A stretch of 64,000 bases of DNA. It comes from Cepaea nemoralis. Taxonomy: Eukaryota > Mollusca > Gastropoda > Stylommatophora > Helicidae. Where the stretch lies: assembly GCA_014155875.1 (NCBI GenBank), contig JACEFZ010016112.1:660340-724339 (forward strand), read 5' to 3'. The position numbers and the translations under genes were made by a program. Every line of letters starts with the position of its first letter. Position 1 is the first letter of the stretch. Under the pieces are notes generated by a model, which saw nothing but the letters and a program-made list of their open reading frames with translations, was not told the origin of the DNA and did not search any database. Positions 35,455-47,300 of this stretch are shown in pieces.

Positions 35455-35990
35455 TATATAATGAAATAATAATGAGAGAGATCCAAAAAAGATTAGGAAT
35501 ACCAGTTGGAAGTTACAATGTAAACAATCTATGTTATGCTGATACCACAGTGCTGACAGTCGAAACCGCAGAATCTACAACATCCGTTATATATGGTAGT
35601 AATAAAGAATGCAGAAAATACTTTTTTTTTTAATATCAAGAGAACAGCACCAAAGGAAAAAGATAATACTGAAATGTGATATTACATAAGAAGGGAAAAT
35701 GCTTAACCAATTAAATAAATTCAAATATCTAGTGGCAATCATATCAGTATCTTCTTCTTCTTCAGTTTTCCGAGCCATTGAGGTTCTTTGCTGCAAATAC
35801 AATCCGTTTCCATTCGTCTCTCATGCCAGTCGTTGATTCCAAGTGCTTGTAGGTCTGTACATGTATTATCTCTCCACCATCTTCTTGGTCTACCTCGGGG
35901 TCATATCAGTATGCTTGAGAGAAATTAAGGGCAGAATATGCCAAGCAAAAGCGGCATTTCAGAAGATGAAAAGTTCGTAAAATTAATCTG
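35455..35990 (+). pseudogene. LINE reverse transcriptase fragment, interrupted
   Basis: Reads VGSYNVNNLCYADTTVLTVE (a YADD-type site with Thr) before the interruption. After it comes REIKGRICQAKAAFQKMKSS, the conserved post-palm block. The split is at 35751-35900. Confidence 0.75.
35751..35900 (-). mobile_element. 5'-truncated RTE-like LINE with 12-bp TSD
   Basis: A 150-bp 3' end with (GAA)n tail matching 7300-7440. It is flanked by tcatatcagtat at 35739-35750 and 35901-35912. Confidence 0.92.
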
Positions 35991-37494
35991 ACAACGTCAG
36001 TGTTAAGTATGACAAAATAATAAGTGCACTGTACGTTGTTTCTTTTTTAGAAGACAATGAAAATGAACAAGGTAAAATAGCCATATACTTCAAAGAGTCA
36101 TTCAGTATTTTCAGTCATCAAGTTGGAGCAACCAGTCTTTGTCTGTATATGCTCTAACAGCTTCGAATCTTTGCGCGCTGATGAAAGTCGGTAGTTGAGA
36201 TACCATCCAAGTTGACAATCAATAACTCCTACTAGTAGTGTAGTAGCACTGTCTATATATAATATTATAAAATCTCACAGGTTGTATTTTGTATTTGGAA
36301 ATAAATTCTCCTCCGTTTTTGTGTGTGGTAATTTAGCTATTTAACTGTGCGACTCAATGTTGGTAATTTCGAATGTCAGATGCGGGAGTTTTAGACAATG
36401 TAAAGAACCGTCAACATCCTGTCTCTCACCAAGGCAAACAGATGAAGCTGGTGCCTCAATACTTGCAGAACAAGATAAGAGACGAGATTAAATCCGTTAT
36501 AGGATTTCTCATAACAGGGTAACTTATTCCAAACATGCACAATACTTGGCACAAAATGTTAATCATGAGACCAGAACGGCACTTGTTCGTGCTGAACCAG
36601 TGTACAGGGGGAAAAGAATGTACTCATTTGTTTAAAAAGGCATTTATATTTGTTGTAATACCAACACTCACCACCAAACCATTCTCTGTCCTACTACAGT
36701 ACTACACTGTCTACATGCGGAATTTTCTCCCAGCATGAAACCATCTCTAGTGTGTGGCCAACCACACAGCATTTCTGACAAGCTCATTTGCTAGAGTAAC
36801 CAACTGTTTAAACTCATCTTAGCACATGCCTCTGTGTCAACTCGACCATCTATGGAACTCGATTTGATTATTCCAGTAGCAATATGTGGGAAAATAAGCG
36901 ATCAGATGTTCCTGTTTGGTTAGTTCTCGGTGGGTAGATGAAAAGTAGAATTTATAATCAACGAAATTGGCAATTAAACACACGTTGAAGTGTGGTGAAG
37001 CAGTAAAGATTTGGCAATGAATCGGCTAACCTGACAATCAAGTGATTTACATTGGTACGTAGTGCCTTCGCCTTCACATTAACTAGCCAGAATACAGAGT
37101 TCAAGGAGTAACTAAATGAATAGCCTGGCTGGAGATTGTCACACAGGCATGCTTTCTCAGCCACTCAGTGCGTATACTCAGGGAGATCGAGATAGGCTGG
37201 GCTCAAATACAGTGGGTCTCTGTGGAGGTCAAAGCACGCACGCACGTACGCACGCACACACACACACAACAATTTTGTGTCAGGCCATGCGGTAAGAGGT
37301 AATGAATAAGTTCACAGGATTGCAGGCGGGACTACTGTGGAAGTCGGACGAGCAGTGGACATAGCAACTGAATGTTCTCTGAGAGATGGGGCAATGCAGT
37401 GAAACAAGTGCTGACTTAATCTGCAACATTGACAACCGTGTCAGAACATCAAGTCAAAAGGGGTGAAGCCAGACAAGAGCGTTATTTAAGGTGG
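35991..37494. other. Intron sequence
   Basis: About 1.5 kb with no repeat family or gene recognised apart from a short CA/CGCA tract at 37235-37268. Confidence 0.5.
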
Positions 37495-37960
37495 CCAAAT
37501 AGTTAGTTAGTTAGTTGGTTTGTTAGTTAGTCGCGGTTCCAGCTTCACAGCAAAGGGTTGCCCCCTTATGCTCCGTTCCTGTACCAGTGAATATCACACA
37601 AAATGCTCCCCACTGCCCCATGTGAAAAGTGGAACAGACTAGAGTCTCGACAAACCAGCATCCCGCACAGGTATACTATGCATAATTCCGCTGCTAGAAT
37701 GCCAACACAGAAGTCAGCCACGAAAAATGCAGTTCGTGGATGGAAGCGGCAGTCACTTTAAAACGGCAGTCACTTTAGTTCACGCTACAAACAACCGCGG
37801 ACAGATGTAAAAGCACTCCACATGAAATTCACAGCTCACAGTGTCGCTCCATGCATTCAACTCAGTACTGGCGACGGAACCATGCACTACCAATCCAACA
37901 TGAGGAAAATACGTAAGCAAACCAAATTAGAATAGTGAACCAACACAGAATCGGTGCCGT
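37495..37960 (-). mobile_element. Dispersed repeat with (CTAA)n tail, copy 2
   Basis: Inverse of 5290-5870. The gttagttagttagtt run at 37503-37530 is the tail on the minus strand. Confidence 0.75.
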
Positions 37961-38060
37961 CAACCGCTACATGCTGAGAGAGATACTGAGGAGGGAATCC
38001 TAGCACTTATGGACTGAATGGTTCAATGTGTAGTGTGGATAATTTGTCCATTAAATAGCT

Positions 38061-38564
38061 AACCAACTACTGCTGCATACTTTGAACACGATATTTGCAT
38101 TTTGGATATTTTAATGGGTTAAAATCAAAACTTACTAGAACAGTACGTAGCGTTTGCACTAAATATAGTAATTGGAATTAGCAAGACACGAAAATATGTC
38201 AACATTGAAAAACTCGACATAGCTTCTCACACACGGGCTCTCGACGTCAGACACAAAGGTTGACGTCACTACTTGAAAATAACTTTCCAGACGAGTGCCC
38301 ATGATGATCAGTCTTGTAAAACACTTGTTGTGTTACATTCTGGAGAGCATTTGCTCACATGTAACGCTAAACAGCCAAATCATGTATTAATATCCGTGGA
38401 CATCAGCCAATCTTAACTGCGTATGTCCGATTCTTCGTTTTTTATACAATTCTGTTATGTTCTTTGTTCATCTGTGGAAGGTACTGTTATACAGAACAAT
38501 TAGGTAGCATCTGTTTATAGATTGCTGTTATTTCTGGAACAATAACATACTTGTTACTGCACCT
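38061..38564. other. Intron sequence
   Basis: Nothing recognised. Confidence 0.5.
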
Positions 38565-39065
38565 CCTTGTGAATATATCCAACAATGGTAAACTGTTGAA
38601 CTCCTCAAGTCCACGGCGCATACTTTAACGTGCGAATATATCCAACAATGATAAACTATTGAACCCCCATCAAGTCGACGGCGCATACTTTAACGTGCGA
38701 ATATATCTAACACTGGTAAACTATTGAACTCCCTCAAGTCGACGGCGCATATTTTAACGTGTGAATATATCCAACAATAGTAAAATGTTGAACCCTCTCA
38801 AGTCGACGGCGCATACTTTAACGTGTGAATATATACAACAATGGTAAACTGTTGAACTCCCTCAAGTCGACAGCGCATATTTTAACTTGTGAATATATCC
38901 AACAATGGTAAAATGTTGACCCCCCTCAAGTCGACGGCGCATACTTTAACGTGTGAATATATACAACAATGGTAAACTGTTGAACCCTCTTATGTCGACG
39001 GCGCATACTTTAACGTGTGAATATATCCAACAATGGTAAACTGTTCAAGTCCCTAAAGTCGACGC
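38565..39065 (+). repeat. Minisatellite, 8 copies of about 64 bp
   Basis: gaatatat starts at 38571, 38634, 38698, 38763, 38827, 38891, 38955 and 39019. The units share caacaatggtaaactgttga and tcgacggcgcatactttaac. Confidence 0.95.
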
Positions 39066-39309
39066 GATTAGTTAAAATACCATGCGAATTCTCAAGTGAC
39101 TCCAAACCTGCCCCAAATTGACCAAACTCAACTTAGAATGGCTCCAGCAGTGGTTGAGACTCTACAAGTCCAGATTCAGTCAAACATGGTTTTATTATAT
39201 CCCAGTGTTTCTACGAGACCCTTCTGGTAATCTGTGAGTTGACGTGTAGTGGAATTTTCAGTTATAAGTATATCTGAAGCAGTGAGCTTCAAATTACTGA
39301 CCTGAAATG

Positions 39310-40310
39310 CACTCCTCAAATCTTCTTCTTTTTGTCCTACTGCTTTTGCCATGAAGTGTCGCAGAGAGGAGGCAAATGCAATTTTTTTTTCGCTTGCTTT
39401 GTTGCTCGCAAAAACGTCATATTTGATTTCCTCAATGTCTCTTTTACTTCATCTAGCCATCTCTTTCTGGGTCGTCCACTTGCCACTTGTTGATCTTGCC
39501 CCATTGTAACTAAATGTCCGAACCCAATTTAATTGTTTGGTGTTCTATAAAATCAGTAATAAGTGTTACCCCTACACTTATTCTCAGTTTCTCATTTGTC
39601 TGTCTATCTTTCTTTTCTTGTTTTTCCAGCTGCGTTTCTTATGCACCTCATGTCACATGTGATTTTATGCATGTGTGTTTCTAGGACTGTCGGTGTCTGG
39701 CATTCGTAAAACAGCGTTGGGACGAATAAAGCGTCTATCAGCTTATGTTTTTTTTAAATGAATGAATCACGAAAAAAACGAGAAGTAGATTGTGAGCTTT
39801 ACTGAAACACGATTACAAGAAACAAATTGGACGTTGCGGCCAAAGCCTTAGTCAGCACAGAACAAACACAAACCGACACACAACTACATGAAACACGCCA
39901 CATGACAATATTAAGGGTACTTATCTGAATTGCTTGGAGCGACTGACGCTTTAGACGACTATCAGTGGAGTGTATGAACCAGATGTATGGTCAACGGGTC
40001 AAAGGTCAATTGCTTTTTTTAAAATACATGTTGATATTTGGATGTTTTAGAATAGGTGCTATTTGATAGTTATTGATGTTTGCTTTCTGTGTCTGGCATT
40101 CGTAAAACAGCGTTGGGACAAATAAAGCATCTATCAGCTTAATTTGTTAATGCATGTTGATATTTGGAAATTTTAGAATAGGTGCTATTTCATCGTTGTT
40201 GATGTTTGCTGTCTGGTATTTTCCGGACTGTCATAAATTCCGATTTGTCAATGGTAATCTTCATATCAAAATTCTGACAGCAATTGTCAAGGCAACTTAT
40301 ATAGTGTCGG
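39310..40310 (-). pseudogene. LINE C-terminal region with internal duplication
   Basis: On the minus strand, 39310-39765 and 40020-40310 carry non-LTR reverse transcriptase C-terminal sequence. The stretch cattcgtaaaacagcgttgg with gacgaataaagc occurs at about 39700 and 40096. About 260 bp of different sequence lies between (39765-40020), perhaps a further insertion. Confidence 0.6.
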
Positions 40311-40364
40311 AGATCCGCACGGCTCCTATACAATTCCAGCAAATGACCTTGCAAACAGGTGTTT

Positions 40365-40610
40365 TTCGGCGCCTACACTAAGGAAAAAAGTACTCATTTA
40401 AACGCCTTCAGACGCATTGGTCACTTCGTGATAGGCCCATATTTTTATAGACCAAGCGGCATTCGGTGGGCGATGTGGTCAGTAGCATGTAGGCCGCTTT
40501 TACTTCCCAAGACATTTCCTGGCACCCACTGGGTCGACCTGGGTGTTCAGGTCAATGTTACAAATCCGACTCGATGCGGATTCAAAGCGAACATTGAGAG
40601 TTAATGTCAT
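40365..40610 (-). mobile_element. SINE type A
   Basis: gatgtggtcagtagcatgta, ccaagacatttcctggcacc and gactcgatgcggattcaaag follow the type A order. Confidence 0.8.
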
Positions 40611-40829
40611 GCACTGGCAAAGATCCTATAATCTCTACTGTAACAACACAAATTAGACAGAAAAACGTGTTGTAGATAAGATTATTCTTAGAGGCCTTGT
40701 AATCGCTACCAAACGTATTTCTTAGCTCTGGTAACCAGTTAGTGCAATTGTCAATCTCCGTCAGCCAATTTTATCAGCACTGGGAAATGCTTACATGTCT
40801 TTTCCGCTAATCTCTCCTACTTGTAATCT

Positions 40830-40920
40830 CTGTGTGCGTGCGTGCGTGCATGCGCGTGTGTGTATGTATGTGTGTGTGCGTGTGTGTGCGTGCGTGTGCG
40901 TGCGTGAGTGCGTGTGTATA
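40830..40920. repeat. GTGC/GT-rich microsatellite
   Basis: Mixed GTGC, GTAT and GT units. Confidence 0.9.
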
Positions 40921-41019
40921 AATATGTTTGTTTTCTTTTAAATTAACCAACTCAAAGCGAATGAATTGAGTAGTCCGATCAAGAGTTTATACTGAATGCT
41001 TTGTCAAAATGCAATCGCA

Positions 41020-41703
41020 ATTAACAGAAATCAGTCCAAACATCCTCATCCAACAATTAACAGAAGTCAGTTCAAACATCCTCATTCAACAATTAGCTGA
41101 AGTCAATCCAAACACCCTCATCCATCAATAAACAGACGTCAGTCCAAACACCCTCATCCAACAATTAACGGAAGTCAATCCAAACACCCTCATCCAACAA
41201 TAAACAGACGTCAGTCCAAATACCCTCATCCAACAATTAACAGAAGTTAATCCAAACATCCTCATCCAACAATTAACAGAAGTCAATTCAAACACCTTCA
41301 TCCAACAATTAACAGAAGTCAGTCTAAACACCCTCATCCAACAATTAACAGAAGTCAGTCCACACACCCTCATCCAGCAATTAACAGAAGTCGATCCAAA
41401 CTTCCTCATCCAACAATTAACAGAAGTTAATCCAAACATCCTCATCCAACAATTAACAGAAGTCAATCCAAACACCTTCATCCAACAATTAACAGAAGTC
41501 GATCCAAACTTCCTCATCCAACAATTAACAGAAGTCAGTCCACACATCCTCATCCAACAATTAACAGAAGTCAGTCCACACACCCTCATCCAACAATTAA
41601 CAGAAGTCGATCCAAACTTCCTCATCCAACAATTAACAGAAGTCAGCCCCAAAAAAAAATCCCCATCCAACAATTAACAGAAGTTAGTCCAAACATTCTC
41701 ATC
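41020..41703 (-). repeat. 36-bp minisatellite, about 19 copies, open in one frame
   Basis: The unit is caacaattaacagaagtcag tccaaacaccctcatc. Because 36 is a multiple of 3, the minus strand stays open as a 12-residue repeat (MRVFGLTSVNCW). Mutations are mostly point changes. It is most likely non-coding: no splice or start context and no known protein. Confidence 0.93.
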
Positions 41704-41719
41704 AAAACAGAGTTGTTAA

Positions 41720-41905
41720 ATGTGCCTAGGCTCGGAAGTCGACCCAGCTTAGAATGGGTACAAGGAAACGTCATAGGAAGTAGAGATGACAGGCGTGAGA
41801 CAGACCACATCTCACATCCAGTGCCGGCTGTTCTGTGAAAACACGGGGCTGGCACCATATACCAATGAAGCCTGAAGGCGGATAAAAGGGTCCTTTGCTT
41901 ACATG
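41720..41905 (+). mobile_element. SINE type A (fragment)
   Basis: tagaatgggtac, gacagaccacatctca and gctggcaccatatacc parallel 57410-57535. Confidence 0.65.
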
Positions 41906-42034
41906 TCAAACTGGGCGTAGTCTATACAATACAATCTCTGCACCACTGATGCCCTGACGCTAATTCATACTACTGGAGTATTTAAACATATAAATTATAC
42001 CATTGCCTGTGAAATATACACGTGCATCCGCATC

Positions 42035-42037
<3 letters not shown>

Positions 42038-42096
<59 letters not shown>

Positions 42097-42115
42097 TACA
42101 CATACACACACGCGC

Positions 42116-42170
<55 letters not shown>
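42038..42170. repeat. (CT)n then CGCA/(CA)n microsatellites
   Basis: Pure CT to 42093, then CACGCG/CGCA and CA units to about 42169. Confidence 0.97.
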
Positions 42171-42259
42171 TCATAAATCCCTTATCTCCACCACATGGGA
42201 ACTTCACCTAAGTGAGGAAAAGATTGGGGTGGGGGGGGGGGGGTGGGGGGGGGGGGGTT

Positions 42260-42724
42260 AGGTTTTTACAACGAAACAAAAAGAGATGGGGAGCGGGAAT
42301 TTGGACTATTGATCCAAACTGTTCTCTTTCTCAAAACAATGGAAACTGTATTGGGAAATGATTTGAAGATAAAACCTGCAGTAATTTCGCTATCAAATTA
42401 GTACTTTCCAGCGGAGAATCTTAGAAATGGCAATTGACACAAAGGATTACACTGTACTGGAGATCAAATCTACAGCGTTTTGATAACTTGCACTTCAACT
42501 TTGTAAATCAAGTGACGTGGGTTTCAAGTGAGTTAAAAAGCGAGCTCCACGGTTAAAGGTATTCCTTGTATAATCTATCAGTGAGGACTGGCCTCAAAAA
42601 TGTGTTCAGAGAAGTTTTCAGATAACACAGTTCAAACTGAGAATTCTGTCAAAGTAAAGATTCTGAGCTCATGATTATTCGAGCAATTATTCCTTTATGT
42701 CTTTTTCTTCCCTGTTTGTAATGG
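42260..42724. other. Intron sequence
   Basis: It follows a poly-G run at 42229-42257. Nothing recognised. Confidence 0.5.
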
Positions 42725-42930
42725 ATCCTTGTGCCTTAAGGGTATTGGGCATATGGTGCAATATCCATAGTTTTTATTTATCACTCAGCACTCGATGGGA
42801 GATGTGGTCAATAGCTTTGCTTCCCGGGATATTTCCTGGAACCCAGTTTAGACTAAGTCGACCTGGTAGCCCAGTTCAATTTAACAAATCCTCGGTGGGG
42901 CTTCACAAGCGTGTCAGCCACTTTGCTACC
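42725..42930 (-). mobile_element. SINE type A
   Basis: gatgtggtcaatagctttgc, gggatatttcctggaaccca and tcgacctggtagcccag follow the type A order. Confidence 0.75.
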
Positions 42931-43019
42931 GCGACTTTTTGTTGTTTCCTTTTTATACACAGATTTGATAGCTTTAAAAAGAAAATATAAATCAACGTGT
43001 TTTTGAGCTGTGAGTGGCA

Positions 43020-43640
43020 CCTTGCAGTCTTGACAGACCAAAGTGTGTGAGTTGGAATGTGGCCAATATTCCATCACAATGCCTGGGCAGAGCTTCAGAG
43101 AATCATGTGGCGCCCAAACGACATGACCTCTCTCTCGGCCTAGTCTTGTGTATTCCAGAGAAAAGGGTAACCAATACGTCTGGCACAAGGTAGGCTGCAG
43201 ACGCTGGCGGCACAGCGTCGAATCCTCCGAGACCTCGCCACCACAAGCAGGTGGCGAGAGATGGCCAGACCCTGACACCCACGGGACCCGGCTTAGAGGC
43301 GTTCAGCCAAGTCCCATAGGTGAGGGCCTCGTACGAGACCGGACCATAGGGGCGCGCACTACTATCAATCACAAGTGTCCGGACCTGTGTAAAGCGTGCA
43401 CTATCGTCAGACTCTCCACCTGACTTTTAGCGGCCCCCGCGACACGCGGGAATAGGCCCGCCAGAGCTACCTCAGGAAACATTGCTTGTCTATTGCGAGC
43501 AATGTCTCCCATCCTTCCATTTTGCGGATCTCGCGACCGGCGAGAATAGGCCCGCCGGAGATTATGCCCGTCTGCTGCGAACAAATCTCTACCGAGAGAC
43601 TGAATAAGTAAAGAAACGATAAAATCGTTTGAGCTGTAGA
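43020..43640 (+). repeat. GC-rich dispersed repeat G, copy 1
   Basis: ctctcggcctagtcttgtgt, attccagagaaaagggtaac and aaggtaggctgcagacg align with 48430-48640. The following part has two related blocks (gcgggaataggcccgcc and gcgagaataggcccgcc). Class unknown. Confidence 0.6.
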
Positions 43641-44389
43641 TAAGCATAAATCTTTCTTTAAAGTGTAAGGTTAGATAGAATATGTTGCCTGGGTGGACAC
43701 TGATAAATGTCTCATGCTCGTTTCCTGTTTGGGTTACATTCCTCTGCAGCTAATTAAACTCAGGGGAGGGGAACGACGATGTGTCATTAGTTCGGGTCCA
43801 AATTTCTGTCATAGCCTGGAATGCAGAATTGAAAATTAGCTCTCATCCATGCAAAATACCCACAGGCGTGTGCATTCATCACCTCCGACAGAAAAAAAAA
43901 GTGAAACGTCTGGCCTTCACGTAGCGGAACTGTTTTAATTAACAAGAGAAGGGGCGACGGCGAGTCTCTGGCGCCATAAAACCAGACTGCTCTAGATACG
44001 TTGTACATACATACATATCTAAACTCGAGTAATACCACAGTCTGCCCTGCAAAATAAATTAAAAATGCTGAGGATAGAGGCAACCAGCCAAGAAAAGCAC
44101 CAAAGCAATCAGGATGTCACGTGTAAACGCAATTGAAATAAGCCTATAACTGCAAAATGATAGTGTGCTCCCCTGCTATGGACTTCCAGACAGGTGCACT
44201 TACCGACCCAAATGCCTTGAAAAGGTCTAAGTACAAATACTTGAGGTCCTCAGATGTCAAGTAAAGCCATGGGACACTAAAATGGAGCACCCGGCCATAC
44301 AAAGCAAAGACTGAAAATAATGCACTGGAATGGAGAGGCAGTTAGCTGCAAATAGAGTTAGAAAACATCTCGAATGAAGAATAAGTAAA
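43641..44389. other. Intron sequence
   Basis: No gene or repeat family recognised. 44110-44389 may be a diverged lead-in to the LINE that follows. Confidence 0.45.
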
Positions 44390-44760
44390 TGCATGTTGCT
44401 TGCAAGGAACCCACCTCAATGAAAACAAAGCTTTTAATATCAAAGGGCTATCAGTGTTACGATCTGACCATAACAACAGGTGAAAGGGTGGGATAGTGAC
44501 ACTTGTAAAGAATAATATCTATGCTATCCAAATTGAAGTATATTTGGAAGAGGCGCAGTATCACACTCTTAATCTGAAGACAGACAATGCGGATCTACAA
44601 TTGATCAATTACTACTGTCCAAGCGACCCTCCTCTGGCACTAGATACAAACCCAAGAAAGGTTTCCTTAGTGAAGAATACTAACAGGAACTCTGGATCAG
44701 AGTCTACACAGATGGGTCAGCACACAATGCTTTTAGAGATGAAGGAGCAGGAGTGGGTAC

Positions 44761-45283
44761 TTCATTTTTAATTCACCGTAAACAAACCGCGTGGTTATTT
44801 TTAGCACTGACCTAGATCTGGTGGGATCGTCGATTTTCAGAATAGGGATATCGGGATTCACTTCGTGGTCGGTCGACAAGTGTGTGTGCAGCAAGATGTA
44901 CCTAAAACCGCATGTCATTTTCTTTGCAAACTCTTCCTCAGATACACCAAAAATGAGCGCAGACAGATGGGACATACACAAGATAAGACGAGTAGCATAA
45001 TATATGGATATATACTCCGACGACAGTGAGGGCCCTCCGGACCCAGAAACATTTATTGCATCCATTGATCGGTCTAGCAGTCCACCACACACTCAACCGG
45101 AAGTGATCGACAACACATTCAATTTATACGATTCTTTATTGCACAGAGTTTTTCACCTTACCCTCATACACAAGTTGCACAGTATATCAACATACCCCTA
45201 CACCCACTATGGAATCTCCCTGATGTCACGTGATTTCCCAGGAACTCCCGGAATTTCTTTGTTTGTGGTGAATTAAAAATGAA
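44761..45283. mobile_element. Unclassified MITE-like DNA element (523 bp)
   Basis: Terminal inverted repeats ttcatttttaattcacc and ggtgaattaaaaatgaa are perfect and flanked by gtac on both sides (44757-44760 and 45284-45287). It sits inside RNase H coding sequence. No transposase recognised. The TSD could be gtac or the central ta. Confidence 0.8.
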
Positions 45284-45359
45284 GTACCTAGGATACAGTG
45301 ATTATCCAAATAATTTTAGGAACACGACCAGGGTATAAATAAGACAGTACTGCCATAAC

Positions 45360-46434
45360 TTCTTCTTCTTCAGCGTTCCGAGCCATTGAGGTTCTTTGCT
45401 GCAGATACAATCCGTCTCCATTCGTCTCTCTGGTGGACCTTCTCATGCCAGTCGTTGATTCCAAGTGTTTGTAGGTCTCTATATGTATTACCTCTCCACC
45501 GTCTTCTTGGTCTACCTCGGGGTCTACGGTCATTTATTTCCTGAGTGTAAGCGGGTTCAGCCATTGTAGTCTATTAGCCTTCATGATACCAGTAATTAGC
45601 GGGGACTTAAACAGATCATAAATGTCTTTGTTACTTCTTCTTTTCCACTCTCCACTTTGTGTATCCCTAATGGGTCCAAAGATGCGTCTTAAAACTTTGT
45701 TCTCAAAGGTTTGTAACAAGGCTTCGTCTCCTTTCGTTGTACTCCAGGTTTCAGAGCCATACAGCACAACTGGTCTGATCAGTGTTTTGTATATTGTGAT
45801 TTTGGTGTTACGAGATAGCGCATTTGATTTTAGTAGATGTTGTAGTGCATAGTATATCTTATTTCCAGAGTTGATTCTAGTTTGTATTTCTTCCCTTATG
45901 ATGTTGGAGCAGTTGAAGATTGTACCCAGGTATTTGTATGTTTCCGTTCTTTTAATGGTCATATTATCTATTTGTATGTGGCCAGAGTTTTTAGCCATTC
46001 CGTCTCTTGAAATTACCATATATTATGTCTTATATTGGGTGATAACCAGCCCCACCTGTTGGGCTTTTTCCTTTAAGTGAGTCAATATTTCTAATGTCTT
46101 TTGTTCATTTCCCCCTATAATATCTATATCATCTTCATAACCAAGCAGCTTGGATGTTCCTCCAATATCACATTCCTCCTTTACCTTCCTTACAACTTTC
46201 TCTAGAGCCAGATTGAAGAGTAGCGGCGATAGTGCATCACCCTGTTTCAAGCCAGATGTTATTTGGAAAGGGTCTGATTTCCTGCCTTTATATGTTACTA
46301 TATTATAAGTATCTTCCATGCATAGTCTGGTCATGTTGATTAACTTCCTTGGTATTCCAAATTCCTGCATAGCATTCCATAGACTATTCCTATGGACACT
46401 ATCATAAGCCTTTTTAAAATCCACAAAAATGTTA
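45360..46434 (-). pseudogene. RTE-like LINE, 3' half, with (GAA)n tail
   Basis: The minus strand reads VDFKKAYDSVHRNSLWNAMQ and GLKQGDALSPLLFNLALEKV. It continues through TYKYLGTIFNCS, VVLYGSETWS and the C-terminal RPRRRW-like end. It is better preserved than the copy at 6003-7511. The insertion point shows a short flanking repeat, taactt, at about 45355 and 46433. Confidence 0.9.
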
Positions 46435-46792
46435 ACTTCGATGCAAAATTCCAGGTAATCAAGATAGCAATAGAGACATAAATTAATATCTATTTTGGTA
46501 CACAGACTGTGGTGCTATTAACAGATGCAAAATCAGAACTTGAGACACCCGGATCTGGTAAACTGCTAGTACTGCGGACACTACTATCTGAACTAGGTAG
46601 CCAGCGTAAGGTCACCATACAGTGGATACTACCTAACTGTGGATTACCTGGAAACGAACGCGTTGATCAACCAGCTAAGGGAGGAGCAACAGAAGAACAG
46701 TCTAATGTACTTGTCACACACCAATAAAGGAAAAGAGTAATGAAATAAGTCAGAAAGAAACCAACACCAGCACAAGACTATTACCATTTTAT

Positions 46793-46914
46793 GGACAGAC
46801 CGTGTCAAATCATTGTTCTGCATCTCAGAACAGGACACAATCGCTTACGCAACGGACAGACCATGTCAAATCATTGTTCTGCATCTCAGAACAGGACACA
46901 ATCGCTTACGCAAC
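46793..46914 (+). repeat. 61-bp tandem duplication inside the LINE
   Basis: Units at 46793-46853 and 46854-46914 differ by one base (ccgtg versus ccatg). Confidence 0.95.
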
Positions 46915-47089
46915 CACATGTAGACAACATTTAAGATTGGCAGATGTGGATTGGCTCCGCGGACAGTAGATCATATACGCAAGACTGCCCTGTATACGGC
47001 ATATCTAGGAAAGCGCTCTGGTCTAGAGAGATAAGAGTGGAAGATAAACTTTATGGACCACTGAGTGAACTGAAAAAACAGGAAACTGC

Positions 47090-47300
47090 AATCAACACCA
47101 GCATTTTTCAGCTGCTGTTGATGTCTTGGCAAGTTTTACATTCAGTAGCTTGACATTGCTTTCTGAACGACCGGCTCACATACCTCCGTAAGTAACCAGC
47201 GCGACGCGATCCACTGCCGAATCTCGTGCAGTTGTGTTTCGTACAAGAGTATACGGGATTACGAACAACGTCCTTAACCCCTTCGCCAGGGAGACCCAAT
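47090..47300 (-). mobile_element. SINE type B
   Basis: caacaccagcatttttcagc, gacattgctttctgaacg and the head side ccttcgccagggagaccc match the other type B copies. Confidence 0.85.

Larger units (their letters stand above)
44390..47085 (+). pseudogene. I-like LINE fragment carrying two later insertions
   Basis: The endonuclease piece (GIVTLVKNNIYAIQIEVYLE-like, LINYYCPSDPPLALDT) joins directly to RNase H (RVYTDGSAHNAFRDEGAGVG). RNase H resumes at about 45288, and again at 46435 (HNFDAKFQVIKIAIET), then LLTDAKS and GLPGNERVDQPAKGG. It ends with a KLYGPLSELK-like tail. The whole RT is deleted. It is the same family as 26943-30480. It is broken by the MITE at 44761-45283 and the LINE at 45360-46434. 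Confidence 0.8.

Noticed and set aside
41020..41703. CRISPR array
   Set aside because: Units are contiguous with no unique spacers, in a eukaryotic intron. The same applies to 38565-39065 and 63596-64000.
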